Notes under the pieces: model-generated
Databases searched by the model: none
What the model was told of the DNA's origin: nothing
What the model saw: the letters and a program-made list of their open reading frames with translations, nothing else
Program-made: the position numbers and the translations under genes
Shown: piece after piece, positions 8,152 through 15,988 of the stretch
How the letters are laid out: each line of letters opens with the position of its first letter
Numbering within the stretch: position 1 is the first letter of the stretch
Assembly: GCF_002803845.1 (NCBI RefSeq)
Contig: NZ_CP024985.1
Location: 372,001-436,000, forward strand
Length of the DNA: 64,000 bases
Origin: Streptomyces lavendulae subsp. lavendulae
GTDB lineage: Bacteria > Actinomycetota > Actinomycetes > Streptomycetales > Streptomycetaceae
Reading direction: 5' to 3'

Positions 8152-8238
8152 GAGGGTGTCTCCAGGGTGGTGGGTCGTACAGGACGGGCCGCCGGCCGTC
8201 GGGGCGGCTGCGCACATCGCCGCCTCCTCACGTCCTGA

Positions 8239-8308
8239 CTAGATTTTCAGTCTAGACTAGGGTTCTAGATTTCCGGAACCTAGACTTGGGGTCTGGATTT
8301 CCGGACCC
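8239..8308. promoter_or_regulatory. TetR operator region between amidase and regulator
   Basis: Three dyads lie in the 160-bp divergent gap: CTAGA/TCTAG at 8239-8255, GGTTC-N10-GAACC at 8261-8280, and GGGTC-N10-GACCC at 8289-8308. The last two share the centre TGGATTTCC or TAGATTTCC and are spaced 28 bp apart, as expected for two bound TetR dimers covering both promoters. Confidence 0.75.
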
Positions 8309-8320
8309 GAGAGTGAGCCC

Positions 8321-9106
8321 ATGCCGACGTCAGAGACCGAGCGCACGCCGACCGACCGCGCGCCGAGCGACCGCGCCGTCCCGGTAGAAGGCGTGATCGG
8401 GACGGCGGACGCCGAGGCGGGCGCCGCCTACCGGTCCGCTGACCGGTCCGCTGACCGGTCCGCTGGCGGATCCGCCGACCGGTCCGCCGACCTGCCCCTG
8501 GTCGACAGGAAGCGTCAGCGCAGCGGCGACGAGGCGCGGGGGCGGGCGATGCGGGCCGCCATCAGCGTCATCGCCGAGAAGGGGACGGCGGCCCTGCGAA
8601 TGTCGGACATCGCCGAGCGGGCCGGCATGAGCACCGGGCACATCCTGTACCACTTCGGCAAGAAGGACCGGCTCCTACTCGAAGTCCTCGCTTGGAGCCA
8701 AGCGGACCTCTGGACCCGCTACCAGGAGGCCGCCGACCAGGCCGGATCCCCTGCCGAGAAACTGGACCTCTTCGTCCGCTTCTACCTGCCCCGCCACCAG
8801 GGCGACGAACGCTACGCGCTGTGGACGCAGGTACTGACCCAACACCACGACGAAGCGGGCCGGCGCATCCTCACCGCTCTGCTGGACGGCTGGGACGAGC
8901 GCCTGGAGGCCGTGGTCCGCGAGGGCCGGGAGCTGGGGCAGTTCGCCGACGTAGACCTTCCCGAGTTCACCATCCGGGCCGTGGCCATGCTGAGCGGGCT
9001 CTCCGAAGACGTGATGTTCGGACGCTCTCGTTGGCAGCACACGTCTGTACACGCGTTCGCCCTGTCCGCCCTCGAACGCGACCTTCGGCCTACCAGCCGG
9101 CCGTGA
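8321..9106 (+). CDS. TetR family transcriptional regulator
   Basis: 261 residues. A low-complexity N-terminal tail of ~60 residues contains repeated ADRS units encoded by tandem DNA repeats at about 8430-8490. The TetR DNA-binding domain follows (residues 70-118; recognition region MSDIAERAGMSTGHILYHFGKKDRLL), then a helical ligand-binding domain resembling the BetI-type C-terminus. It most likely represses the divergent amidase gene and itself through the dyads in the intergenic region. The tail is probably disordered; a later start within it is possible, but the ATG at 8321 is the first candidate after the operators. Confidence 0.85.
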   Translation: MPTSETERTPTDRAPSDRAVPVEGVIGTADAEAGAAYRSADRSADRSAGGSADRSADLPLVDRKRQRSGDEARGRAMRAAISVIAEKGTAALRMSDIAERAGMSTGHILYHFGKKDRLLLEVLAWSQADLWTRYQEAADQAGSPAEKLDLFVRFYLPRHQGDERYALWTQVLTQHHDEAGRRILTALLDGWDERLEAVVREGRELGQFADVDLPEFTIRAVAMLSGLSEDVMFGRSRWQHTSVHAFALSALERDLRPTSRP

Positions 9107-9429
9107 CGAGCCGGAAACCCGCTGATCCTTCCGAGCTCACGGGCGAAGGCAGACGTGCCGCGCCTCGTGGTGAGGGAGTCGATCCCGCCCATGCAGCGAG
9201 GGCAGCCGGGAGTGGGTGCGTGAGCGCCTGACCGAGGTGGATGCGTTCTGCGCCGAAGACGACGGGCGCCAGATCATCCTGGGGCTTACGGCGAGGCCGC
9301 AGTGGCGGGACGCCGTCGAGGCGGGGATGATCGCCCCCGACGCCCCGGCAGCCGAGGTCGCGCTGCTGACGCTCGTCACGGACAGGTACATTGACGCACC
9401 CGACAGTGACGGCTGGAGCGTATCTCTCG
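9107..9429. other. Degraded interval with an unrecognised coding-like fragment
   Basis: On the plus strand from about 9222 a stretch reads VRERLTEVDAFCAEDDGRQ, then ILGLTARPQWRDAVEAGMIA, with the composition of a genuine protein but no plausible start or end and no family I recognise. It stops making sense near 9415, where a secreted-protein fragment begins on the other strand. Confidence 0.35.
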
Positions 9430-9616
9430 GGTCTGGCCGTGAGTCCGTCAGCAGTGGCCGCGCCCACTCCGTTGATGGGAGGGGGTCGCCCAGGGTGACG
9501 GTCACAGTGCCGCGAGCGCCTGAAGCGGGGACCGTCACGGCGAAGGCAAGGACGAGGGCGCTTGCGGCGGTGACGAACGAGAGTCCGGCCCCGCGGCCGA
9601 AGGGCGGACGGGGCAT
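9430..9616 (-). pseudogene. N-terminal fragment of a secreted protein
   Basis: An ATG at 9616 has TTGGAGG 5 bp upstream and starts a typical Sec signal: basic MPRPPFGRG, hydrophobic LSFVTAASALVLAFAVTV, and a cleavage-like ASGA. After about 45 residues the mature domain dissolves into non-coding composition, so only the 5' end of the gene survives. Confidence 0.5.
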
Positions 9617-9787
9617 GGAGACCTCCAAGGCGCGCTGCGAAAGCGTGATGCGCCTGATCAGAGGCCCGACTACCGCCCCGCCGAGCGCAACGCCCGGCAC
9701 CTCGCGGGCGGCAGGTCTGCATAACGTGGATGCTCGTGTACGACACCGATGCCGAGGTTGGCACGTTCAACTCCCCGCAAGGGCTCT

Positions 9788-9870
9788 ATGTTCGACACCG
9801 AAGACGTGGGCGTGTTCCTCGGCCTGGACGTCGGCAAGACGACCCACCACGGCCACGGACTCACCCCTGT
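9788..9870 (+). pseudogene. IS110 family transposase N-terminal remnant
   Basis: MFDTEDVGVFLGLDVGKT and HHGHGLTP match the start of IS110-type DEDD transposases; the first catalytic Asp sits in GLDVGK. Similarity is lost after about 27 codons, where the DNA changes to unrelated sequence and then to an aldo/keto reductase fragment on the other strand. The element is dead. Confidence 0.75.
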
Positions 9871-9939
9871 TCCCCCCCGCGCGCCGGGCGGGCCTGCGGC
9901 CGCCCTGCGGCTGGACCCCGACGCCGGTGGCGACAGCCG

Positions 9940-10184
9940 ACCTTCGTGGTGATGACCGGCCCGTCCGCGTAGGGGTACAAGGCCTCCGCGAGCAGCTCCT
10001 CGTTGGCTCCCCAGCCGTACATGTGGGCGGTATCGATCAGGGTGACGCCCAGCTCGACGGCCCGCCGGGCGACCGCGAGAGAGCCTTCTCGGCCGGTACC
10101 CGGCTCACTCTGCAGCCGCATGGCTCCGAACCCGAGGCGCCATACACCCAGATCCCCGCCGATGCGAAACATGGTCGATGCCAT
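9940..10184 (-). pseudogene. Aldo/keto reductase N-terminal fragment
   Basis: From the ATG at 10184 the product reads RLGFGAMRL, VARRAVELGVTLIDTAHMYG, LLAEALYPY and ITTKVG: the first three beta/alpha units of an aldo/keto reductase TIM barrel, including Asp and Tyr of the catalytic tetrad in IDTAHMY. The gene ends abruptly after about 80 codons at the junction with the IS110 remnant; Lys and His of the tetrad are missing. Confidence 0.75.
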
Positions 10185-10271
10185 GCCGTCTGCGCCCCCT
10201 CGATCAAGTCCCGAAAGCCAACAGCGCGGTTGGCCCCGGAGCGAAGCGTGCGCCACAACACGCAGCCCAGT

Positions 10272-10604
10272 TCAGAGAGCCGTCCACGGCACACGGCAGG
10301 TGTGTGGAGCTGCCCCCTCCGGGCACAGGGCCGCGATCACCGCCTTGCGGAGGAGCCTCCGCGTCCGAAGCGAACACACCAAGCGCACGCGAAACTCCGT
10401 CACCTGCCGGGCGCCACTGCTGCGGGCAGGATGTTCCACGGCCCACTGCTGTGCCAGGAAGTCATACGCGTCGACGGGCGACGTCTCGCTCACGCCCACG
10501 ATGCGGGCGCTGCGGGCGGACACGGCGTTCTTGACGAGCGCCCTGGCCCAGGCCAGCCCTTCCGCGTCCGCGTACAAGCCGAACGTCAGGTCGCGCGTCC
10601 TCAT
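10272..10604 (-). CDS. Hypothetical protein translationally coupled to the MerR gene
   Basis: A 110-residue product whose ATG overlaps the MerR stop codon (ATGA), so the two are almost certainly co-translated. The N-terminal half (TFGLYADAEGLAWARALVKNAV, ARIVGVSETSPVDAYDFLAQ) looks like a compact alpha/beta domain; the C-terminal third is Arg/Leu-rich and may be out of the original frame. No family recognised. Coupling suggests it acts with the MerR regulator. Confidence 0.5.
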   Translation of the reverse strand: MRTRDLTFGLYADAEGLAWARALVKNAVSARSARIVGVSETSPVDAYDFLAQQWAVEHPARSSGARQVTEFRVRLVCSLRTRRLLRKAVIAALCPEGAAPHTCRVPWTAL

Positions 10605-11530
10605 GCCGCCGCCCCGGCGAACCAGGAGTGAACGGGCGCGAGTGTGGATGACGGAGGCCATCCGTTGACCGTCGCCAGAAGCCGCCAGTAGCGCTCCACG
10701 AGCGGTTCCGCTCCCGTTCGCAGGCGTGCGAGGAGCCAGCGGCGCAAATCGCTCTCCTCGGCACTCTCGAACGCGCGGGCGTAGAGCTCTCCCAGCAAGC
10801 CGGCCAGGGAGGCGTCCCCTGCGGGGGCCGAGAGCAGACCGGCGAACACGGCCTCGTCGATCCGTTCGCGCATCGCCAGGTCGAGGGCCCCTTGCAGCGC
10901 GATGACATCCCTCCGAGAGAGCTCTTCCACCTGGTTCCCGGCCGTCCGCTGCATCGCGGCACGAAAGTCCGTCCTCTGGCAGAGTCCGGCGAGTTCCACC
11001 CAGGCGTCGATCTGTTCAGGCGTGGGGTCTTCAGGTAGTTCGGGCAGTGCGGATCGCACCAGGCTCACGAACTCGGGGTTGGTGTGGTGGAGGCCCGCGG
11101 AAGCGGCGTCGATGAAATCTGCCACGAGTCGGTGGCGTTCGGCCCGGGAAAGCGTGGCAAGTCGGTGCATCAGGTTCATCTCCAAAGGGGTGGGGCAGCC
11201 GCTTCCGGCGACCGCCCGAAGGAGGCCGCGGCGCAGGCACAGAGTGCGGATCTGCACGTCCAACGCGTCGGCGTGCGCTTGCGCGACCTCCGACAAGGAG
11301 GCCTCCCGGTCGAGCACCTGACGCACCGTGGCCAAGTCGAGCCCCAGTTCACGCAGTGTGCGGACCAGGTCGAGGCGGGCGAGCGCGTCGGGACCGTAGA
11401 GCCGGTATCCCGCCGGGCTCCGGTCGGTCGGCGGCACGATGCCCCGGTCCGAGTAGAACCGGATCGTCTTCACCGTCAGTCCGGTCCGACGGGATAGCTC
11501 GCCGATGGAATAGAGCGTGTCGCTGTCCAT
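10601..11530 (-). CDS. MerR family transcriptional regulator
   Basis: 309 residues. The MerR winged HTH occupies residues 5-75 (YSIGELSRRTGLTVKTIRFYSDRG with the wing at PAGYRLYG), followed by a coiled-coil dimerisation helix and a long helical C-terminal domain rather than a metal-binding loop. The Cys residues are not arranged as a metal site, so a drug-like or unknown effector is more likely. The ATG at 11530 has GGAGG about 9 bp upstream. It overlaps the next gene by 4 nt. No divergent target gene is present: upstream lie a palindrome and gene-free DNA. Confidence 0.85.
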   Translation of the reverse strand: MDSDTLYSIGELSRRTGLTVKTIRFYSDRGIVPPTDRSPAGYRLYGPDALARLDLVRTLRELGLDLATVRQVLDREASLSEVAQAHADALDVQIRTLCLRRGLLRAVAGSGCPTPLEMNLMHRLATLSRAERHRLVADFIDAASAGLHHTNPEFVSLVRSALPELPEDPTPEQIDAWVELAGLCQRTDFRAAMQRTAGNQVEELSRRDVIALQGALDLAMRERIDEAVFAGLLSAPAGDASLAGLLGELYARAFESAEESDLRRWLLARLRTGAEPLVERYWRLLATVNGWPPSSTLAPVHSWFAGAAA

Positions 11531-11673
11531 GCCCCCCAGCCTCCAACCTCCCCCTACGGGAGACTCAACCGGGGCCGACGCCTGGCGCTGCTGCAAACCG
11601 CGCTCCTGGAGCACGCCGCGGCGTACAGCCACCAGAAGAGCGGGGTGCTACGCCCGCCCCGCCCCCTGCGCGT

Positions 11674-11715
11674 CCTGTGCGCGTACGGCCTTCTCGAAGG
11701 CCGTACGCGCACAGG
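11674..11715. terminator. 42-bp perfect palindrome, probable bidirectional terminator
   Basis: Two 20-nt arms, the left one starting CCTGTGCGCGTACGG, are exact complements separated by only TC. It could act as a strong terminator stem, but no gene on either side ends here: MerR starts 140 bp to the left and reads away, and the HNH gene ends 280 bp to the right. Confidence 0.55.
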
Positions 11716-11996
11716 AACGTCTTCCTACCAAATATCATCCGCGCATACTGCATCACCGTCTGATCCGGTGAAGACGCGGCCGGGGGCGGTGTCTGACGGG
11801 ACCCGGCCGAGACGTACGGGAGGACGGCCAAGGTCGCACGAGACGGGCCCGCCTTCGCTGAGACCGGCGGCTACCTGTTGCGCAGCGACTCCACCGTCGA
11901 TGACGTTGCCGTTCGAGCAATTGCTGGCGGGCGTTGGCACCGCCACCGAAGTTCGAGTCGTTGTCGGCGGGCGCCAACGCCTCAACCAGGCCGGCC
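11716..11996. other. Intergenic DNA, no gene recognised
   Basis: No frame has convincing coding character. On the minus strand NGNVIDGGVAAQQVAAG has a secreted-protein flavour but lacks a start and a signal sequence. Confidence 0.4.
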
Positions 11997-12695
11997 TCAG
12001 TCGCAGGTGTCGAGCATGACGTTCAGCTGGTCACGCTCGGCCGCGGTGATGTTCAGCCGGTACACGTGCTTGATGTGGGTCCACGCCCGGGAGTACGTGC
12101 ACCAGTAGGCGCGCGACGGGGGGCTCCACTGGTCCGGGGACTGGTCTCCCTTCGACCGGTTCGACGCCGCGGACACCGCGATCAGCTGCGGGTTTTCGAG
12201 GTCGTTCGCGAACGCCTTGCGGGTGGGGGTGTCCCATGTGTCCGCGCCCGACCGCCATGCGTTGGCGAGGGGCACGATGTGGTCGATGTCGACCTGAGAA
12301 GCCGCGGTGAGCGTCCTGTCGTCGTACGGGGAGAACCAGGCGCCGGACACCGCGCGGCACTGCTCGTCACGGACCACGTCCTGGCCATCCCGGGCCAGGA
12401 CGATTTCCCGGGTGTCGCACTGCTGGCCCTGCTGGGCCCAGTGCGGGAACCTCGCCCGCGAATACCCGGCCATCGAGTGCGGGGCGTCAACGGTGAGCGC
12501 GGCGAGCTCGGTCCGGGCGACCGACGCCGGCGGTGCTTCCGGCAGATCCCGCCGGGCGGCAACCTCAGCGGGAACGAAGACAGGGCCCGCGGACGGTCGG
12601 TGCGCGGCAGCGTGGGAGGCGGGAGCGGTGGTGAGCAGGGGCAGGGCGGCGAGGACGAGCGCGGGCAAAGCCCGCGACATCAGGTTCTTGATCAC
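11997..12695 (-). CDS. Secreted HNH endonuclease-like protein (GmrSD C-terminal / DUF1524)
   Basis: 232 residues from GTG 12695. A Sec signal (KNLMSRALPALVLAALPLL, cleavage after SHA) precedes a DUF1524 nuclease domain. Key motifs: VDIDHIVPLANAWRSGADTW, the beta-beta-alpha-metal core with the catalytic His; FANDLENPQLIAVSAASNRSKGDQ; and QWSPP with CTYSRAWTHIKHVYRL. Cys residues in the mature domain may form disulphides. Such exported nucleases are usually assigned to nucleic-acid scavenging or competition; that role is inferred. Intact here, in contrast to the decayed relative at 1.1-1.4 kb. An ATG at 12680 is an alternative start. Confidence 0.85.
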   Translation of the reverse strand: MIKNLMSRALPALVLAALPLLTTAPASHAAAHRPSAGPVFVPAEVAARRDLPEAPPASVARTELAALTVDAPHSMAGYSRARFPHWAQQGQQCDTREIVLARDGQDVVRDEQCRAVSGAWFSPYDDRTLTAASQVDIDHIVPLANAWRSGADTWDTPTRKAFANDLENPQLIAVSAASNRSKGDQSPDQWSPPSRAYWCTYSRAWTHIKHVYRLNITAAERDQLNVMLDTCD

Positions 12696-13107
12696 TGCCC
12701 GGTGATACCGTCCGGGACGCCACAGCCGAGGGAGCCCGGGGCCGGGGCTCACTCCGCCAGGTCAGCGGATTCACCGGTAGGAACGCAGCGCCTCATCCGC
12801 CGGGGCTGGTGAACTTCTCGGCCTTCCGGGCTGCCGTCTGCGCCCCGCGTGAGCATCCCAGTCCTACGGATTCCGATCGGCGGCGATCAAGCGGAGCTCG
12901 TACACCGGGAGCGAGCGGGGCTGCTCCCGAGCCTCGCGCAAACAGCGGCGCCCTCTTCAAACGCAAGGTGATCACGGAGAACGGCGACCACGACCGGGGC
13001 TCCGGCCGGTTGGGGATCCACGGCCGTGACGGACGCGGCCGGGGCGGCGGGCGCGACTGCAGGCGTGGCGTCAGGATTTGTGCTGGTTGTCGGGTGATGA
13101 TGGCGAC
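12696..13107. other. Intergenic stretch, no gene recognised
   Basis: Holds the promoter side of the nuclease gene. A short minus-strand segment (AVLRDHLAFEEGAAVCARL) looks coding but has no start, signal or recognisable family. Confidence 0.4.
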
Positions 13108-13743
13108 GTGCGACTTGATCACGTTTCCTACGCGGTGGCCCGCGACAGCTTCGTCTCGACCGTCCAGTGGATTGGATCGGCCCTCGGCGCCGGGTTTGTC
13201 GACGGGGGCGTGCACCCGCGATTCGGCACGCGCAATTTCATTCTCCCGCTGAGCGGCGGCACGTACGTCGAGGTCGTCACCACACTCGACCACCCCGCCG
13301 CCGACCGCGCGCCCTTCGGCCAGGCGGTCGCGCGCCGCGCTGCCGAGGGCGGCGGCTGGCTCGGTTGGGTGGTCTCCGTCGACGACATCTCCCCGGTCGA
13401 GACCCGCCTCGGCCGCACCTCGGCCGAGGGCCACCGTGTCCGCCCTGACGGGTTCGACCTGCGGTGGAAGCAGATCGGCCTGCTGGAACTACTGGAGGAC
13501 CCGGAACTGCCGTACTTCCTGCAATGGTTGGTCCCCAACGAGGAGCGCCCCAGCGCCGACCCGCGCACCTCCACCACCATCCACGGGGTCTCCATCGCCG
13601 GCGACGCCGCCTCCATCGCCGATTTCCTCGGCGAACCGGCCGACCACCCACTCGACCAGATCGACGTCACCTGGGTCGAGGATGAGGAACCGGGCCTGAT
13701 CTCGGTCGAGTTCGCCACCGCCCACGGCCCGGTCACCATCTGA
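13108..13743 (+). CDS. VOC superfamily (glyoxalase-like) protein
   Basis: 211 residues, beginning RLDHVSYAVARD, the usual first strand of glyoxalase_3-type vicinal-oxygen-chelate proteins with the first metal-ligand His. A second module begins near residue 155 (TTIHGVSIAGDAASIADFL). The segment PRFGTRNFILPLSGGTYVEV is the substrate-facing strand with a metal-ligand Glu. These proteins have diverse roles, so no reaction can be assigned. The GTG at 13108 is the start that places the first strand at the N-terminus; an upstream ATG at 13078 is possible. Confidence 0.75.
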   Translation: MRLDHVSYAVARDSFVSTVQWIGSALGAGFVDGGVHPRFGTRNFILPLSGGTYVEVVTTLDHPAADRAPFGQAVARRAAEGGGWLGWVVSVDDISPVETRLGRTSAEGHRVRPDGFDLRWKQIGLLELLEDPELPYFLQWLVPNEERPSADPRTSTTIHGVSIAGDAASIADFLGEPADHPLDQIDVTWVEDEEPGLISVEFATAHGPVTI

Positions 13744-13760
13744 CCAGGGCCTCGGGACTG

Positions 13761-13777
13761 GCGACGTCCGACGTCGC
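13761..13777 (+). terminator. Short hairpin after the VOC gene
   Basis: GCGACGT-CCG-ACGTCGC lies 18 bp past the stop; a 7-bp stem, so only a weak candidate. Confidence 0.35.
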
Positions 13778-13917
13778 ACGTACAGGTGTCGCGCATTCCT
13801 CATGAGGACGGCCTGGGTGTCACCCCTGCGCGGCCCCCGCCAGTCGGGGCCTTCGGACTGGCTTCGTGCTCCTGGCCCATGCCGAGGGAATCCCGGCAGC
13901 GCAAGCTCAGCGACTGG

Positions 13918-14433
13918 TCAGCAGGAGCTGGGGTCCGGCGCGCCGTTGCCTCCGGTGGCATAGTCGTGAACGGATCCACCGGCAGCGTAGCGACAGGTGC
14001 GACCGTTCTCGTCGTAGACGTCGGCGTATGCGAACCACATGTCAGGCTTGGCGGCGTGAATGTCGATTCCGCCGGAGAAGACGTCCTGTGAGACGAACGC
14101 GTTCTGGTCGACGGAGCGGTCGGTGATGGCCGGATAGTTCTGCCAGGACATGGCCATGACCACGACATGGGCGTTCCGGTGGGCGTTGCGATACGCGCTC
14201 GACCACTGCCAGTGAGCCATGACCTGGCCGTTGCAGGTGTTGTACTCCTGCTCGACCTGGCCCGCGTATGACCCCCCAAGGGTGTAGTTGCCGGGGGAGC
14301 CAATGTTGATCCAGCCGCATGAAGCCGATCCGACGGCAGCGTGAGCGGTGCCGGCGACCGCGGTCCCGGCGGTAAGGGCTAGCACGGCTGCAGCCACGGC
14401 GACTGGCCTGAGCACGCGACGAAATACGGACAC
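13918..14433 (-). CDS. Secreted protein of unknown function
   Basis: 171 residues, with a GTG start behind AGGGGGG. The N-terminus is a clear Sec signal (FRRVLRPVAVAAAVLALTAG, cleavage near AHA). The mature part is rich in Asn, Tyr and Trp, with Cys residues at GSASCGW, YNTCNGQ, GRTCRY and the C-terminal Cys, suggesting two disulphides in a small extracellular beta-rich protein. No catalytic signature or named family recognised. Hydrophobic gatekeeping or inhibitor functions would fit, but there is no evidence for either. Confidence 0.8.
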   Translation of the reverse strand: MSVFRRVLRPVAVAAAVLALTAGTAVAGTAHAAVGSASCGWINIGSPGNYTLGGSYAGQVEQEYNTCNGQVMAHWQWSSAYRNAHRNAHVVVMAMSWQNYPAITDRSVDQNAFVSQDVFSGGIDIHAAKPDMWFAYADVYDENGRTCRYAAGGSVHDYATGGNGAPDPSSC

Positions 14434-15116
14434 GGTCCCCCCTGTCGTGGTGATGAAGAGCGCTGGCGATCGGTCAAAAGCCTAGGGTCGGCCGTCTCTG
14501 CCGTACAGGCACCCGAGTGGACAACGTTGGTTACCAACGCCGTTGAATGGAAGGGGTGTTGAGAGTAAAGGCAGTCTCAGCAGGTGGCGACGCACCCCGG
14601 CTGTACGGCTTGACAGAGCCATGGGAAACAAATGGCCCTTGGGATGCGGAGAGTCAGGCCCCGTTTCGGTGGGCGCGAGGGTGCCCCCGGCTGTGGTCGG
14701 TGGTGGCCTGGCCGATGGCCCTGTGCGCCGAGACCTTCCCTCGCAGCGACGGGCCGTGACCGTGCGCTGGTGAACGGCCCTCACCCTCAACGACCGGGGC
14801 CGGCGCACCTTCGATGCGGCCGGATCGTACGGGCAGACCTCCGTCCGCCGTTGCCTCGTGGCGGCTGCACGTGCGGGACCGCAGCCTGAGACCGGGCATC
14901 GCCGGTGGCGGTGATCGTCGCCCGCCCGGTCCGGCGACGACCGCTGGCGCGGCGCGTCGTTGGGCCACGCCTGGTACAGGTGCGGATACGGAGCAGCCGC
15001 ACGGGAGCGGCCGCCTGCCAGCCAGTCCCCCGGGCCGGTGACGGTCCCGGGAGCGCCTGTCGGCTGTCTGGATCGCCGGCGTCTGGCCGACCTGGAAGGC
15101 GGAGGGCGCGAGCGGT
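14434..15116. other. Gene-poor 0.7-kb interval
   Basis: No convincing coding frame on either strand. It contains a near-perfect dyad CGTTGG-TTA-CCAACG at 14525-14539 that could be an operator, but neither flanking gene starts close to it. Confidence 0.45.
14525..14539. promoter_or_regulatory. Orphan 15-bp dyad
   Basis: CGTTGG and CCAACG flank TTA. The site is 90 bp upstream of the secreted protein start and could be its operator, or it may be left over from a lost gene. Confidence 0.3.
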
Positions 15117-15845
15117 TCAGGCGAGCCAGTCGGCATAGCGGGTGGGGGCGAGGTGGGCGTCCTTGTCTGTGAGGACGTCACCCTTGACGACGGCGAACAT
15201 TCCGGCGGCGGGGTCGGTGACGACGGTGCGGCTGTCGGACTTGTGGGACAGGGTGAGCCGGCCCAACTCGTCCAGGGAGAAGACCTCCGGTCCGGCGATG
15301 TTGCGAATGCCTCCCAGCGGGGTGCCGGCAGCGACTGCCGCCACCGCGGCGGCCACGTCCTTGGAGGCGATCGGCTGGATCGGCGTGGCGGGCAGCCGCA
15401 CGGTGTCGCCGTCGGCGGTCCAGGACAGGATGGCGTCGATGAATTCCATGAACTGCGTCGCGCGGACGATCGAGTAGGGGATCGGTCCGGCCGTGAGGAT
15501 GTCCTCCTGGAGCACCTTGGCCCGGTAGTAGTCCAGCTCCGGCACCTGGTCCGCGCCGACGATCGAGAGAATGACGAAGTGCCGGACGCCGCCCTCCCGG
15601 CCTGCGGCCAGAAGGTTGTCCATCGAGGTCTGGAAGAAGGCCAGGGAGGCTTCGTCGAAGGTCGGGGAGTTCGTCAGGTTGACGATGACGTCGGCCCCCG
15701 CCACCGCCTCGTCCAAGCCCTGGCCGCTGATGACGTCGATTCCGGTGGACTGCGAGTGCGGCACCGCCTCGTGCCCGGCGGCGTTCAGATCCGTGACGAC
15801 CTGCGACCCGATCAGCCCGGTACCGCCGATGACCGCGAGCTTCAT
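15117..15845 (-). CDS. NmrA-like NAD(P)-binding SDR (atypical)
   Basis: 242 residues with an N-terminal dinucleotide-binding motif VIGGTGLIGSQVV (residues 5-17) and the body of an extended/atypical SDR: ADVIVNLTNSPTFDEAS, HFVILSIVGADQ, ELDYYRAKVLQEDIL and YSIVRATQFMEF. The SDR Tyr/Lys pair is replaced by YYRAK, as in NmrA/HSCARG-type proteins that act as redox sensors or weak reductases. The ATG has GGAAGG upstream. It lies downstream of an MFS exporter on the same strand with a 143-bp gap holding an inverted repeat, so the two may be co-expressed. Confidence 0.85.
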   Translation of the reverse strand: MKLAVIGGTGLIGSQVVTDLNAAGHEAVPHSQSTGIDVISGQGLDEAVAGADVIVNLTNSPTFDEASLAFFQTSMDNLLAAGREGGVRHFVILSIVGADQVPELDYYRAKVLQEDILTAGPIPYSIVRATQFMEFIDAILSWTADGDTVRLPATPIQPIASKDVAAAVAAVAAGTPLGGIRNIAGPEVFSLDELGRLTLSHKSDSRTVVTDPAAGMFAVVKGDVLTDKDAHLAPTRYADWLA

Positions 15846-15905
15846 GACATGCCTTCCGTCGGCAGGTGTGTCTGGAATATGAGATATGACCCCTATGTTG
15901 CCTTT

Positions 15906-15929
15906 GATATCAGGCCTGGGCCGGATATC
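15906..15929. promoter_or_regulatory. Imperfect 11-bp inverted repeat between exporter and SDR genes
   Basis: GATATCAGGCC and GGCCGGATATC are separated by TG; 10 of 11 positions pair. It sits 60 bp upstream of the SDR start and 60 bp past the MFS stop. Either a regulator-binding dyad or a terminator; the GATATC ends favour an operator. Confidence 0.4.
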
Positions 15930-15988
15930 CAGCCAACGTGTTGCTTGACCGGCTTCCCCAAGGAGAGGCCCGGCGACCGGCTGATCTC

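Noticed and set aside
6799..8238. 479-codon plus-strand frame opposite the amidase
   Set aside because: Val/Gly/Arg-rich shadow of the amidase gene, which has clear family motifs.
9216..10631. Long plus-strand open frame across the scrap zone
   Set aside because: It crosses four recognisable fragments on both strands, and its translation changes character at each junction. High GC gives long open frames without coding meaning.
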